In this document: positions 1 through 8,960 of the stretch, piece after piece | Layout: each line of letters starts with the position of its first letter | Position numbering within the stretch: the stretch's first letter is position 1 | Assembly (NCBI GenBank): GCA_037903355.1 | Contig: JBAJFE010000004.1 | Span: forward strand, 2,418,001-2,482,000 | Source of the DNA: Trichuris trichiura | Taxonomy: Eukaryota > Nematoda > Enoplea > Trichinellida > Trichuridae | DNA: 64,000 nt | Reading direction: 5' to 3' | The notes under the pieces: model-generated | Seen by the model: the letters and a program-made list of their open reading frames with translations, nothing else | What the model was told of the DNA's origin: nothing | The model's database searches: none | Position numbers and translations under genes: made by a program

Positions 1-2384
1 AACCTCTTGAGTGCCTCTGTCTTACAAGTACCTGCCTTGGCTTCTTTCTTCATCGCATCTTTAAAGGTGCGAACAAATCTTTCAGCAACGCCATTTGATG
101 CAGGGTGAAAGGGGGCTGTCGTGATATGCTCTATTCCGTTCATTTTGCAGAAATCTTGAAAACTCGATGCCACCAGCTGCGGCGCGTTATCGGACACAAT
201 TGTTCGGGGAAGTCCTTCAATCGCAAAAATGGTTTGAAGTGCTAGCACAGTTGCCCTTGTAGTCGTCTTTGACATAGGCGAGACGTATGGAAACTTGGAC
301 AAGGGGTCTATGCAGACCAACCACATTTGACCCCAAAACGGGCCAGCGTAATCAATATGTACCCTTTCCCATGGGTCCTTCGGGATGGGCCACGGCTGAT
401 ACTCGCTGGGCGGATCCGCTGCAACGGCGGTGCACGAAGAACAACGACTCCCGACTTTACCTATTTCTGCATCGAGAGTTGGCCACCAACAATAACGACG
501 CGCAATTTGTTTCATGCGCGCGATTCCCCAATGTCCCTGATGGAGCAACGCGACGACCTTTTCTTGCAGTTCTAAGGGCACAATGACTCGATTGAATTCG
601 GTTTTGTAAAGCAAGACACCTTTTTGAAAACCGATCACATGGCGTTTGTTCCAATAAGGCCGTATTTCTTCTGCAACTGCTTTGACAGATAGTGGCCATG
701 CCGACGTTACAAAACGTAGCACTTGCTTCAGAACTGGGTCCCTTGCAGTTGCCTCAGCTACCTGAGATCGATCAACGGGGAAGAGATCAGAGTCTAGGTC
801 GGCGTCCGTCAACTCAGTCCAGTGGGCTTCTTCTTTGTCGAACTCCGGGTCTGGACCTATCGGTAGACGAGATAGAGCATCAGCGTTGTTATGGTGCGTC
901 CCGCGTTTATATTTGATGTCCTTAATAGCCGCTCCCATCTGCTCTTCCTCAATCAGAGAGGTAGAGTCATAGGGTGACAAACGGAGGCCGAACGCATCCA
1001 ACCAGTCCAGTCCCATCAGGTTGGAGCCTTGTTCCAAGTCAGTCACTAGCAAGGTCAGCTGTCGTGCCTGTTCTCCCAGGATAACGCGCACATTCGCCTG
1101 TCCCTTGAGCGGAACTGTGATACCACCATATGCGAAAAGTTTCTGGTTAGTGGGTCTGCACGGCGGGGACCCTAGTTGCCGCCACCCGCGGAGGCCAACC
1201 ATGGACGAAGTAGCGCCCGTGTCTACCTGAAAAATCAGCGGGATACCGTTTACTTCCAAGGACACCCAGATCTTCCGGTTTTCGCGCCAGTATGGGAGTC
1301 GACTCTTTGTTAACGATAATTCCGACGGAAAGCTCGCCATTTCCGAGACGCTCAAGGAAAAACATGAATGCACTGAACTTTCTGAACGGTGCGCTTCTCT
1401 GTTAGTCGACGTGAGTGACACAAGCCGTGCTGCTTCATTTATCTTGGAGCGGAAGTTCCGACGCGGTGCCTTCTTCTTTGGTCGATCGGTAGATCGAACT
1501 GGACGCGAATCAGCATCAGACGTAGTTCCGCACACAGCTGCAATATGTCCTTTACGCTTGCATCTGTGACACACAGCTAGGCGGAAACGACAGTCTTTCC
1601 TGTTATGCCCAAGGAAACATTGAGGGCAGGACGGCAAGCCAGAATCTTTGCCTGGACGTTTAGCCGTCCGAGCAGTCATGCGAACCTGTTGAACCTCCGC
1701 CATCACTTCTGGTGGGCGCTGTTTGATTGTCGCCATGGCTTTCGTAGCGATCTCGTGAGCTTCGGCAATCTCAATAACCTGCGCCAAAGAAGGATTTGGC
1801 CGCTGCAAGGCTGCAAGGCGGACCTGTTCGTCGGGCGTGTTCGTTACGATAACGTCCCGAATGAGACCGTCGAGATAAGACTTGCCGCATTTCTCGTCAG
1901 GGCACAGAAACTGGCAATCCTTGCCAATGCCACGCAAATTCGCAACCCACTCGGCGTACGTCTGACCGGGCTGTAGGCACTGCCGATAGAACAAACATCG
2001 TGCGGCCATAACGTGCACGCTCGTCTTCCAGTATTCACTGAGCTTCGCCACCAGTGAATCATAGGGGACGTTCGCTATCTCCTCGCCAGCGAAGAGCTTT
2101 TGCAGTAGCTCGAACGTGTCTGAACCGATCCACGAGAGCAGGAACGCACGCTTTCGATTGTCAGAGACCACCCTATGAGCTTCAAAGTGCTGTCCGAGGC
2201 GAGCGAAGTAGACGTCCCAGGTCTCTTTCGTCCTGTCAAAGGGTGGAAAGCTGGGGACGGATGCCTTGGAGGTTGGCGCTTCGCGGAGAGAGTTCTGTGA
2301 GAGGCTGGCTATCAACGCTGCCATTGTCCTCTGCTGTTCTGAGAGCGCGGCTAGGAGTTCCGCCATCTGAGATGAATCCGACAT
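1..2384 (-). CDS. Ty3/gypsy retrotransposon Gag-protease-integrase ORF lacking RT/RNase H
   Basis: One uninterrupted minus-strand frame runs from an ATG at 2384 off the left edge (about 794 codons visible). In order it encodes a Gag region beginning MSDSSQMAELLAAL; two CCHC zinc knuckles (about 1629-1530; CPQC-x3-H-x4-C, then CHRC-x4-H-x4-C); a retropepsin-type protease with DTGATSS (DTG at 1223-1215) and a GLDWLDAF stretch; the tail of RNase H (KYKRGTHHNNADALSRLP, about 915-860); an H2C2 zinc finger (about 547-430); and an integrase core. The integrase keeps the triad: D in HIDYAGPF, D in VSDNAPQ and E in NGVAERF, with 35 residues between the last two. The roughly 450-500 residues of RT and most of RNase H expected between protease and the RNase H tail are absent, yet frame is kept. 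Domain identity is seen directly; whether the element is still mobilised is unknown. The integrase C-terminus lies outside the window. Confidence 0.88.
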   Translation of the reverse strand, partial: MSDSSQMAELLAALSEQQRTMAALIASLSQNSLREAPTSKASVPSFPPFDRTKETWDVYFARLGQHFEAHRVVSDNRKRAFLLSWIGSDTFELLQKLFAGEEIANVPYDSLVAKLSEYWKTSVHVMAARCLFYRQCLQPGQTYAEWVANLRGIGKDCQFLCPDEKCGKSYLDGLIRDVIVTNTPDEQVRLAALQRPNPSLAQVIEIAEAHEIATKAMATIKQRPPEVMAEVQQVRMTARTAKRPGKDSGLPSCPQCFLGHNRKDCRFRLAVCHRCKRKGHIAAVCGTTSDADSRPVRSTDRPKKKAPRRNFRSKINEAARLVSLTSTNREAHRSESSVHSCFSLSVSEMASFPSELSLTKSRLPYWRENRKIWVSLEVNGIPLIFQVDTGATSSMVGLRGWRQLGSPPCRPTNQKLFAYGGITVPLKGQANVRVILGEQARQLTLLVTDLEQGSNLMGLDWLDAFGLRLSPYDSTSLIEEEQMGAAIKDIKYKRGTHHNNADALSRLPIGPDPEFDKEEAHWTELTDADLDSDLFPVDRSQVAEATARDPVLKQVLRFVTSAWPLSVKAVAEEIRPYWNKRHVIGFQKGVLLYKTEFNRVIVPLELQEKVVALLHQGHWGIARMKQIARRYCWWPTLDAEIGKVGSRCSSCTAVAADPPSEYQPWPIPKDPWERVHIDYAGPFWGQMWLVCIDPLSKFPYVSPMSKTTTRATVLALQTIFAIEGLPRTIVSDNAPQLVASSFQDFCKMNGIEHITTAPFHPASNGVAERFVRTFKDAMKKEAKAGTCKTEALKR

Positions 2385-2640
2385 GCTCGTCGCCAAACTG
2401 TTGTGTCTGAAGCCCCGCGAAACGTTTACTATCGAAAAGAGACACAACTATATCGCTAGCGCAGCCGACGAAAACGAAACACTGCGTAAGACTGGTTTTT
2501 ACGGTATGCTGCAAAACGATTCGCCCAACGTAAGCCAACCGCAGCAAACGCTTTGGCGAGCAGCCAGCACACTAAGTGATGCTCAGGCGGGTCAAACACT
2601 TCAGTCTTGATAAGAGCAGGTTCAGGCGTGCCAATATAGA
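1..2640 (-). mobile_element. Internally deleted Ty3/gypsy LTR retrotransposon (partial)
   Basis: This is the element carrying the Gag-PR-IN frame, with its left (3') end outside the window. I could not fix the upstream LTR boundary or primer-binding site: 2385-2640 is the probable untranslated leader, and no second LTR is visible for comparison. The right limit given is therefore only approximate. Confidence 0.6.
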
Positions 2641-2859
2641 ATCAATAAGAGAGGCTTGAATGGCATCACTTCAAGTCAGATAATTGACGCTGTAGCTCCC
2701 AATTAAGCGTCATCATAACTGCTGCCTAACGTTTGACTTTATCGCTATTTTTGAAATCCGCGTGGCAAAATCACGTCATAGCGTAATTTGTTTGTCGTCT
2801 GCTGATGAAATAGAAATTGTCTTATTAAGGCTAGGAGCTTGCTCGAAAAACCTGAATTA

Positions 2860-3095
2860 CAGTTGAACCTCGGTAAGTTGACCACCCAACAGACTGGTCA
2901 ACTTACAAAGAGCAAACTAGCATTGCGTCCATATACTACGTCACCGCTAAATCAATCAACTTCCCATTTACGGTGGCCGATGTATAGAGGTTGTCCTGGA
3001 GCTTGTTAACATGCGGACAAACCAACTGATCAAAATTCGGTCAACTCAAGGAGGTGATCGACATATGGAGGTGGTCAACTTTGGAGGTTCCACAG
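2860..3095 (-). mobile_element. pogo/Tigger-like MITE, diverged copy
   Basis: The ends are inverted: the left begins CAGTTGAACCTCGGTAAG and the right, read in reverse complement, gives CTGTGGAACCTCCAAAG; both continue into TTGACCACC. TA dinucleotides flank it at 2858-2859 and just after the right end. The interior (TTAACATGCGGAC, AAAATTCGGTCAACT, GAGGTGGTCAACTTT) matches the reverse complement of the element at 50690-50858, so both belong to one family. The AACCTC-type terminus with TA target duplication is characteristic of pogo/Tigger elements. There is no coding capacity; this copy is more diverged and carries extra internal sequence. Confidence 0.75.
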
Positions 3096-4597
3096 TATAT
3101 TTACTGGCAGTACAAGAATCTACTGTTTAGTGCCTGATCAACCTTAGCAAACGGGTACCTTAGCAAGATTTAGCGACTGATTGTTAGAAAAGAAGACTTA
3201 ATTCTTCTAACACCCTAACGCCTAGTTCGAATTAAGCAGCTACGTAGATCAGTTTACTTTCAAACGATGAAACTTAAAATGCACGATAAATTAAGCAAAA
3301 TAACATATAAACAAGCTTCTCATTGTATAAATCTTTCGTCAAATAAACCACCTCTTGGCAAGTTTGATTCATATAATTGAGCTCTTAGCTTATTTCTGGT
3401 TGAACGACTGCCTGCAGTTTCAACGCTCAAGTGGTTTTTGATGTTATTTTCCTTACGGAAATCGCCAGTACACTTCATGAGTTAAGGTTTTAGGCGTGAA
3501 CCAAAGAATTTTTGATAAGCACATTTTTTGTAGTTTTAACAGTGCCGTTTTTGTCTCGCAGCTTAGGTGCAAATTTCATACGCGAAAATTAGCGAACCGT
3601 GCGAACTTCTTTTGGCAAATCAGGACAGCTAATGCGTGTTTTAGTAAAGATGTTTATTGAGTTAAGCTGTCACCGCGGCGGAAGGTCATCGTAGCTTCAG
3701 CCGCGCAAGGTCTAACTGCTGTTATTGCAGAAGTAGCGTCGACTTCATGGGATAACAGCGAAAGCAGATGGCGGTGACTCTCCGGATTGTTTGCCGCAAC
3801 TGGCAGTGCATTATCTTCTCTTAGTCCAGTCATACCACGCAGAAGTAAAATCCTAACGCAAACTTTAGCCTTTATCGCTTAGTGATCCGTCGTCCTTGGC
3901 CTATCTTGACGTTTTTGCTTGTCACCCTCCGCAGAGTTGAGTTCTCATTGCTGGCAACGTGCGGGCACATGCTGTTCTTCCTTCTGCGTCACCAACAAGG
4001 AAAGTTCATTGCTGATACCGTTCACCATGTCAGGTTTTGAGGAGCGAAATGCCAAATAGTGACACTTTATTGGGTATGAGTTGCTTCATAACACTTTTCA
4101 AGCCTCTTATCTGTTTCTTACATCTTCTCAAGCTTTTAAGATTTTGAGAACACTTAAAGGTTCCGTTATGTTAGTCCAATCCAAATGACAGGACTCAATA
4201 CAAAGCAGGTATCATCAAAGCAGCTTCTTTAGTAGAATCCTTTGTCCCATTAACGACGGGTCTGTTTCTTTCAGTTCGCTCTACTGCTGGATCAGTGTAG
4301 TGTCTTTCATCATGTCTTCTCATCTAGGCAGACATCCAGACTAAGGTGGCAGTGCTATGCCAGAACGCACTTTCTCGTTTTCGCATCTCATCTCCACGAC
4401 ATCCAAACCGAGACGGCATTGCGATGCCAAAGTGCATATCCTTATACTTATATTCGCTGTGCATCTCGTCCAATTCATATCATGGCCAACAATTGAAGCA
4501 TTCTTTTGAGCCAGTAGCCTGTTTGTAAGCCCATGCCAGCCAGGGTCTCTTCCATCAAAGGCTGCAGTGGCTCCATTACCTCATATCGTCGAAAGCC

Positions 4598-4656
4598 GGT
4601 TCTGGCGTCATATCATTAATATTTTCGCCATATTAATGGTTCTGGCGTCATATCAT
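4598..4656. repeat. Short direct repeat, 40-nt period
   Basis: GGTTCTGGCGTCATATCAT occurs exactly at 4598-4616 and again at 4638-4656. The 21-nt spacer is rich in TATTAA. It is a local duplication with no visible function. Confidence 0.7.
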
Positions 4657-5919
4657 AATCCGTGCTGCCGCAAAAAGAGGCCATGCCGCTAGGAATATCT
4701 TTTATCAAACGACTGCAGTGGTTTCTTATCATCGAAGACAATGCCTGTTGGCATGACTTTAAAAAAGCTGCTATCTCGCGCAGCATGTGTTGCAGCCGCC
4801 TATCTCACCAACTGTCAGACGAATGAACTAATCAGTAGCATGCATCACCTAACTGAAGCGTCAGTTTAAAGTTGCAGCACAACTTGAGTTCATGGCACCT
4901 GCGCATCAGAGCTGACATTTTGTTGCGTTTTAAGTTTTATTTAAAGTTTTAGGATCGTGTCGGGAGAAGTTCTTTTCGTTGCTTGTAAAACATGTGGCAT
5001 AACGGCGCTTATTTTATTTTTTAAAAGCTACATTTCAGGGGAGTAGTTTGCTGAAAAGTCGCTACTAATGATACACAGTTCTATTCCAAGATTACAGCAG
5101 TCAGTTTACTTTGAAAATGCAGCCTATTCCAAAGCGCACGTAAAGTTCCCTAGTTTTCACGTGAGAAAGTACTACGAAAGATACTGTCCTTACCAAACGT
5201 GAAATAGATTTTAGTCCTCATTATTTCGCCTCAGCACCTGTAGCAAGTTCACTGGCGAGATTTTTATGAAACATTTCAGCGCAGCTAAGTTCTAGCACGA
5301 ATATGTTAGCAGTACAGTTTTTTTCCCATTAGTCGTTTCCCGTTAGGCGCTTTTAAGTATTGCAGATGGAAGTAAAGTCAAGTTCAGTTAGTCCAAACGT
5401 GCGCGTGTTTCACAACTGAAACTTACTGGTCATTTGAAGCTTACCGCCGCTCGTGCCGCGGGAGATAATTTTAGTCTTATGTTTATGCAGTCTAAAGTTT
5501 TTTGGTAAAAGACAACGTGGCTGTTGATCAACCTACAGTATTTCCGCGTGTCTAACGGAAAGGAGGCTTAACTTAGTTTATTTCCTGTTGGTAGACTTAA
5601 TGTTAACTCTATGTATGACAACAGGAACATGAGGCATGTGAAGCTCCATTTGTAACCTCCCACTCTAGTCTTTTTCGTTGCAATCTTAATTGTAGCATCC
5701 AGAGCCCCACACTAGTTCCACTTGATAAATCATAGAGACTTCGAACGAGTGCTTTATTGTCTTTAAAGGGAGTCAGTCCTTCGTGTATCGCTTTTTAGAT
5801 TGCTTCTTTCTGTTTAGTTACTACAGTCCCTGGGATACTTTTAAGTAAAGTGTGTAATATCCATGCTGGGATTTCTTGACCAATAGAGCTTTTGACTCAG
5901 TTAATTGTTGCAAATAATT

Positions 5920-6420
5920 GGCAGCATCTTTTCCCTTTACGGCTTTCCCGTTTTTCTTCTGAAAGGTTTCTGCGGAGCTTCCAGCCCGAACCTTGGGGCG
6001 CCTTCAGTGCAAACAGCCGAACACCAAAGCTATGGCAAGAGCTGTCTTCGCCTTCTCCAGGATTGGCTGGTGAAAAGCTTTTTCGTATTACTAGTCGACG
6101 TGATTTCCAGTCGAGTGGATGCTTTGCTCATCGAAATTAACTCCAGCTGGTCACAGTTACCTCAAAGCAGTCTCTACGCAGTCATTCTCAGTTAAGCTCT
6201 TCACCAGCCAATGCTGGCGAATAGAAAGAGAGGTTTTGTAACAGTTTCGCTTGCTCGGTTGTCTGCGCTGAAGACGGCCAAGGTTTCGTGCCGAAAGCTC
6301 CGCAGAAAAAAGTGTGATGAAGAACAGGAATTTCGTAATAATGAGGAAAACCTTATATGAACTCTGAAACCATGAAAAAACAAGTGGGAACCAATTAAAC
6401 ATAATTGGCAGCTGTGTCCA
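5920..6420. repeat. Decayed fold-back (inverted-repeat) element
   Basis: The left arm (about 5920-6085) and right arm (about 6200-6415) are inverted copies at roughly 70 percent identity by eye. Shared blocks are AATTGGCAGC, TTTCTGCGGAGCTT, CGAA-CCTTGG, a CTTCAG-GCA core, and ATTGGCTGGTGAA followed by AGCTT. The open frames across it are shadows of the repeat. The CGTCTTCAGCGCA core recurs in the fold-backs at 7.6 and 8.1 kb. The age of the arms leaves termini and target duplication unreadable. Confidence 0.6.
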
Positions 6421-7586
6421 GCTACTGCATGTCAAAACATAGTTCTAAATGGAACATATACTACACTATACGCTCTCAGATAGGAATGTTTACCTTATTT
6501 ACTGCCACAGAAGCGAAAAGAAACAATAGGTTTTTTCAGAGTTACATTCATAAAAGAATGCCGTTGCGAGGTGATGAACGAACTACTGGAATATTTTATG
6601 TGATAACATGGTTTATTTCTGTCAACGAAAGCACAGAAGGAGAATGCGAACAGCGGATTAATAGTGGGGATTCATATCAAAAAGACAAGACGAAGTCAAT
6701 GCAGCACGTCAATCTGGAACATTTGTTCGAGAGGCCATTCTTTATTGGATGAATGGCTTCGTCAGTTCGTGGTAGCAGCTTCAAGAGACGTACAACTCGT
6801 TGCGTACATGTGTGAACCATGCTTCATCGTACTGCTGCATACGTCTTCTTGTATGTTAGCAAAGTGCTCTCTTTCTGAGCACTAAGACTTAAACCGAATC
6901 ACGTCATCAGCATCTGTATAACCGTCGGATATCATATGTTCAATATCTTCAGAGCAGTTCCCATTTTGCAAGTCTTATATCATTCATATGATAAACATTG
7001 ATTTTATATAGCCATACTGCACACAACCAGTGCTCCCATGGATACAGCACTCTCTTACAGTCATTGCAAATGTAAAATGATTTCTGAACGGCATCCATAG
7101 ACTGCTTTCTCTCTGATCATATGTTCTTAACGAATATCTTCCGTCAGACCAATTTTATTGGCCCATATCATTGATGTGACTTCCAGCTTGCAACGCTCAG
7201 CGCAGAGCTTCTCGGTACATATCGTCGACGCATATTATCTGAGCCAGCGTTTGACATATCGTGCTCTTCTCACTCTCGGTAAAATGTCACAAGAGAAGGC
7301 TTTGCTAAGCCGCCACTCTTCACGTCTACAGAGAGAAGAAATGAAGTATGAAACTTTATCAGCTAGTCAACACCTTAGTTCAAAGTGTGTGCAGGTGCTT
7401 TGATAATGTTACCTGAGCATCAACTTTGTTTTAACCGTATAAAGATTCTTTGACATGCCATTTGAGGCGATGCCGATGACTTTCAGAATCGTGTGCTCAA
7501 ATGATGAACGCTGCGCTTAAGAAAAAGCAGGCGTATCATAGATAAGCATCACAATAATAAAAATCATCACTTAAAGAATATTTTAC
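6421..7586. other. Intergenic, no gene seen
   Basis: Reading frames here are under 120 codons and have no recognisable similarity. The stretch repeatedly contains CATATCAT/ATATCATATG-like words (about 6930, 6985, 7165) that also occur near 10.6 and 11.2 kb, suggesting old dispersed repeat material. Confidence 0.45.
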
Positions 7587-8007
7587 GGTTTTAACCTGTT
7601 TTTTATATGGCGTGTATTGATGTTAATAAACGTTCTACACGAAGCGTTTAGGTCCTACCTTGACCCATCTTCAGCGTGAAGAGTGTCCGCTGTCGGGCTG
7701 CTCTCCCTGGTCGCAAGCCTTTCTGTCCGACGAACTTAGGCCGGGCAGCAGCTGTCAGCCCTATCGTAAGCCGACGACCTTTGGCCCCAGCTAGTCAGTC
7801 AAACTTCAGAACGAACTCGCAATCGTTTTGCCGCAACGGCAACGGAGTGACAACTGAAGTTGGTCAGACAGAAAGGCTTGCGACCAGGGAGAGCAGCCGG
7901 GCGGCAGACATTGTTCACGCTGAAGATGGGTCAGGGTAGGACTTGAATGCTCCGTGTAGAACGTTTATTAAGATCAGAAAACGTTATATAAAAAACGGGT
8001 TAAAACC
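7587..8007. mobile_element. Fold-back element with long terminal inverted repeats
   Basis: The two ends are long inverted copies (arms about 150 bp, roughly 85-90 percent identical by eye). The left arm starts GGTTTTAACCTGTTTTTTAT; the right arm in reverse complement starts GGTTTTAACCCGTTTTTTAT. Both contain TTAATAAACGTTCTACACG, GACCCATCTTCAGCGTGAA and GGCTGCTCTCCCTGGTCGCA. The unpaired centre is about 100 bp. It has no protein-coding potential, so it would need a transposase supplied from elsewhere. A polypurine tract (about 8040-8085) lies between it and the next fold-back. Related termini occur at 62971 and 63785. Confidence 0.85.
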
Positions 8008-8105
8008 TTTAAATGTTTTTTAGAAAATTAAAAGATCCCGTTATGAAGAGGAAGAAAAAAGGAAAAAAGAGAAAAAGAAGAAATTTTTTAAAAAAATCAT
8101 CATAT

Positions 8106-8342
8106 CAACATTACTGTACGGGAAAGCTACCCGTTCACAAAATTTTATTTGCGAAGCTTTCGAGGATCACGTGTCCCCGTCTTCAGCGCAGGTAAATGAC
8201 AGAGAGAATTCTGAATCACAGACACAGTCCGCGACACAGATCTCTCTGTCATTTACCTGCGCTGAAGACGGGGACAGGTGATCCGCGAAAGCTTCACAAA
8301 TGAAAATTTGTGAACGGGTAGGTTTTCCGTACAATAATGTTG
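8106..8342. mobile_element. Fold-back element, hairpin-forming MITE
   Basis: This is a near-complete palindrome with arms of about 105 bp (roughly 90 percent identity) around a centre of about 25 bp. The left arm runs from CAACATTACTGTACGGGAAA through CTACCCGTTCACAAA and GTCCCCGTCTTCAGCGCAGG to TAAATGACAGAGAGA; the right arm repeats this inverted and ends TAATGTTG. It is non-coding. It shares the GTCTTCAGCGC core with the neighbouring fold-backs, but its outermost ends differ from those of the 7.6-kb element, so it may be a separate family. Confidence 0.85.
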
Positions 8343-8579
8343 GTACATACAACCGTTAAGAGGACCTATGTTTCCCAAGCAAAATCATCATATGCACCAA
8401 TCGTAACTGCTTTGTTTTCCGCAAGATACCCAGTACTGATGACGATATGATTATAGTAGATCACCATTGCAATCAACGTTTCTCTGGGAGTGATCAGTCA
8501 GTAGAAAGAAAAGGTTAAATAACTAGCTTCGCTTTTACAACAAAGCATACGTCGTCATTGAAAAGGGTTCAGAGCTTGA

Positions 8580-8960
8580 GGACTGTGGGAGAACACTTGC
8601 GCCAAGAACGAAGGCTTCGATTCACTGAACTGTTTACTGATGTAAGCAAGTACACGATAGAGGAAAGAGTCTCTGTTAGGGAAAACAACGCCTCCTTATA
8701 TAAGGCATGATGACCCCATTAGCGGGGTGACTGAGTTCACTTTAGCGCGACCTAGTCATCAGTGCGCATTTGAGGGACCACATGCCGGGTTCAGTCTCGC
8801 CCCGGACGCTGGTCATTGCACCCATTAAGGTGCGACCGCGGCTGGGCCACACTGGCACGAGACTGTTCAGAGCGGTCTTCACGCTGTGCGTCCTCGCTCT
8901 GTGCTCTGCGGGATTCATCCTCCTGCTGGCAGTGCCACAAGGACTCTCGATCTAAGCTTG
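8580..8960 (+). repeat. GC-rich island with TATA box; possible solo LTR
   Basis: A sharply GC-richer block (about 8720-8950) follows TGTGGGAGAAC at 8584 and a strong TATA box in the palindrome CCTTATATAAGG (near 8695). Just downstream is a small hairpin, CCCCATTAGCGGGG. A TG start, an internal TATA box and composition unlike the surroundings fit a solo retrotransposon LTR. I could not identify a matching CA end or target duplication, and no second copy is in the window. A 61-codon frame inside is hydrophobic near its end but is not convincing as a gene. Confidence 0.3.

Larger units (their letters stand above)
2641..5900. other. Intergenic, repeat-derived, no gene seen
   Basis: Stop codons are frequent in all frames and no reading frame resembles a known protein. 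Apart from the MITE at 2860 and the short direct repeat at 4598, I see only diverged low-order repetition, for example two loosely similar 40-nt stretches near 4330 and 4390 that share GACATCCA and GGCA..GC.ATGCCA. Confidence 0.5.

Noticed and set aside
7676..7939. 87-codon frame inside the 7.6-kb fold-back
   Set aside because: It spans both arms and the loop of an inverted repeat; it is open only by composition.
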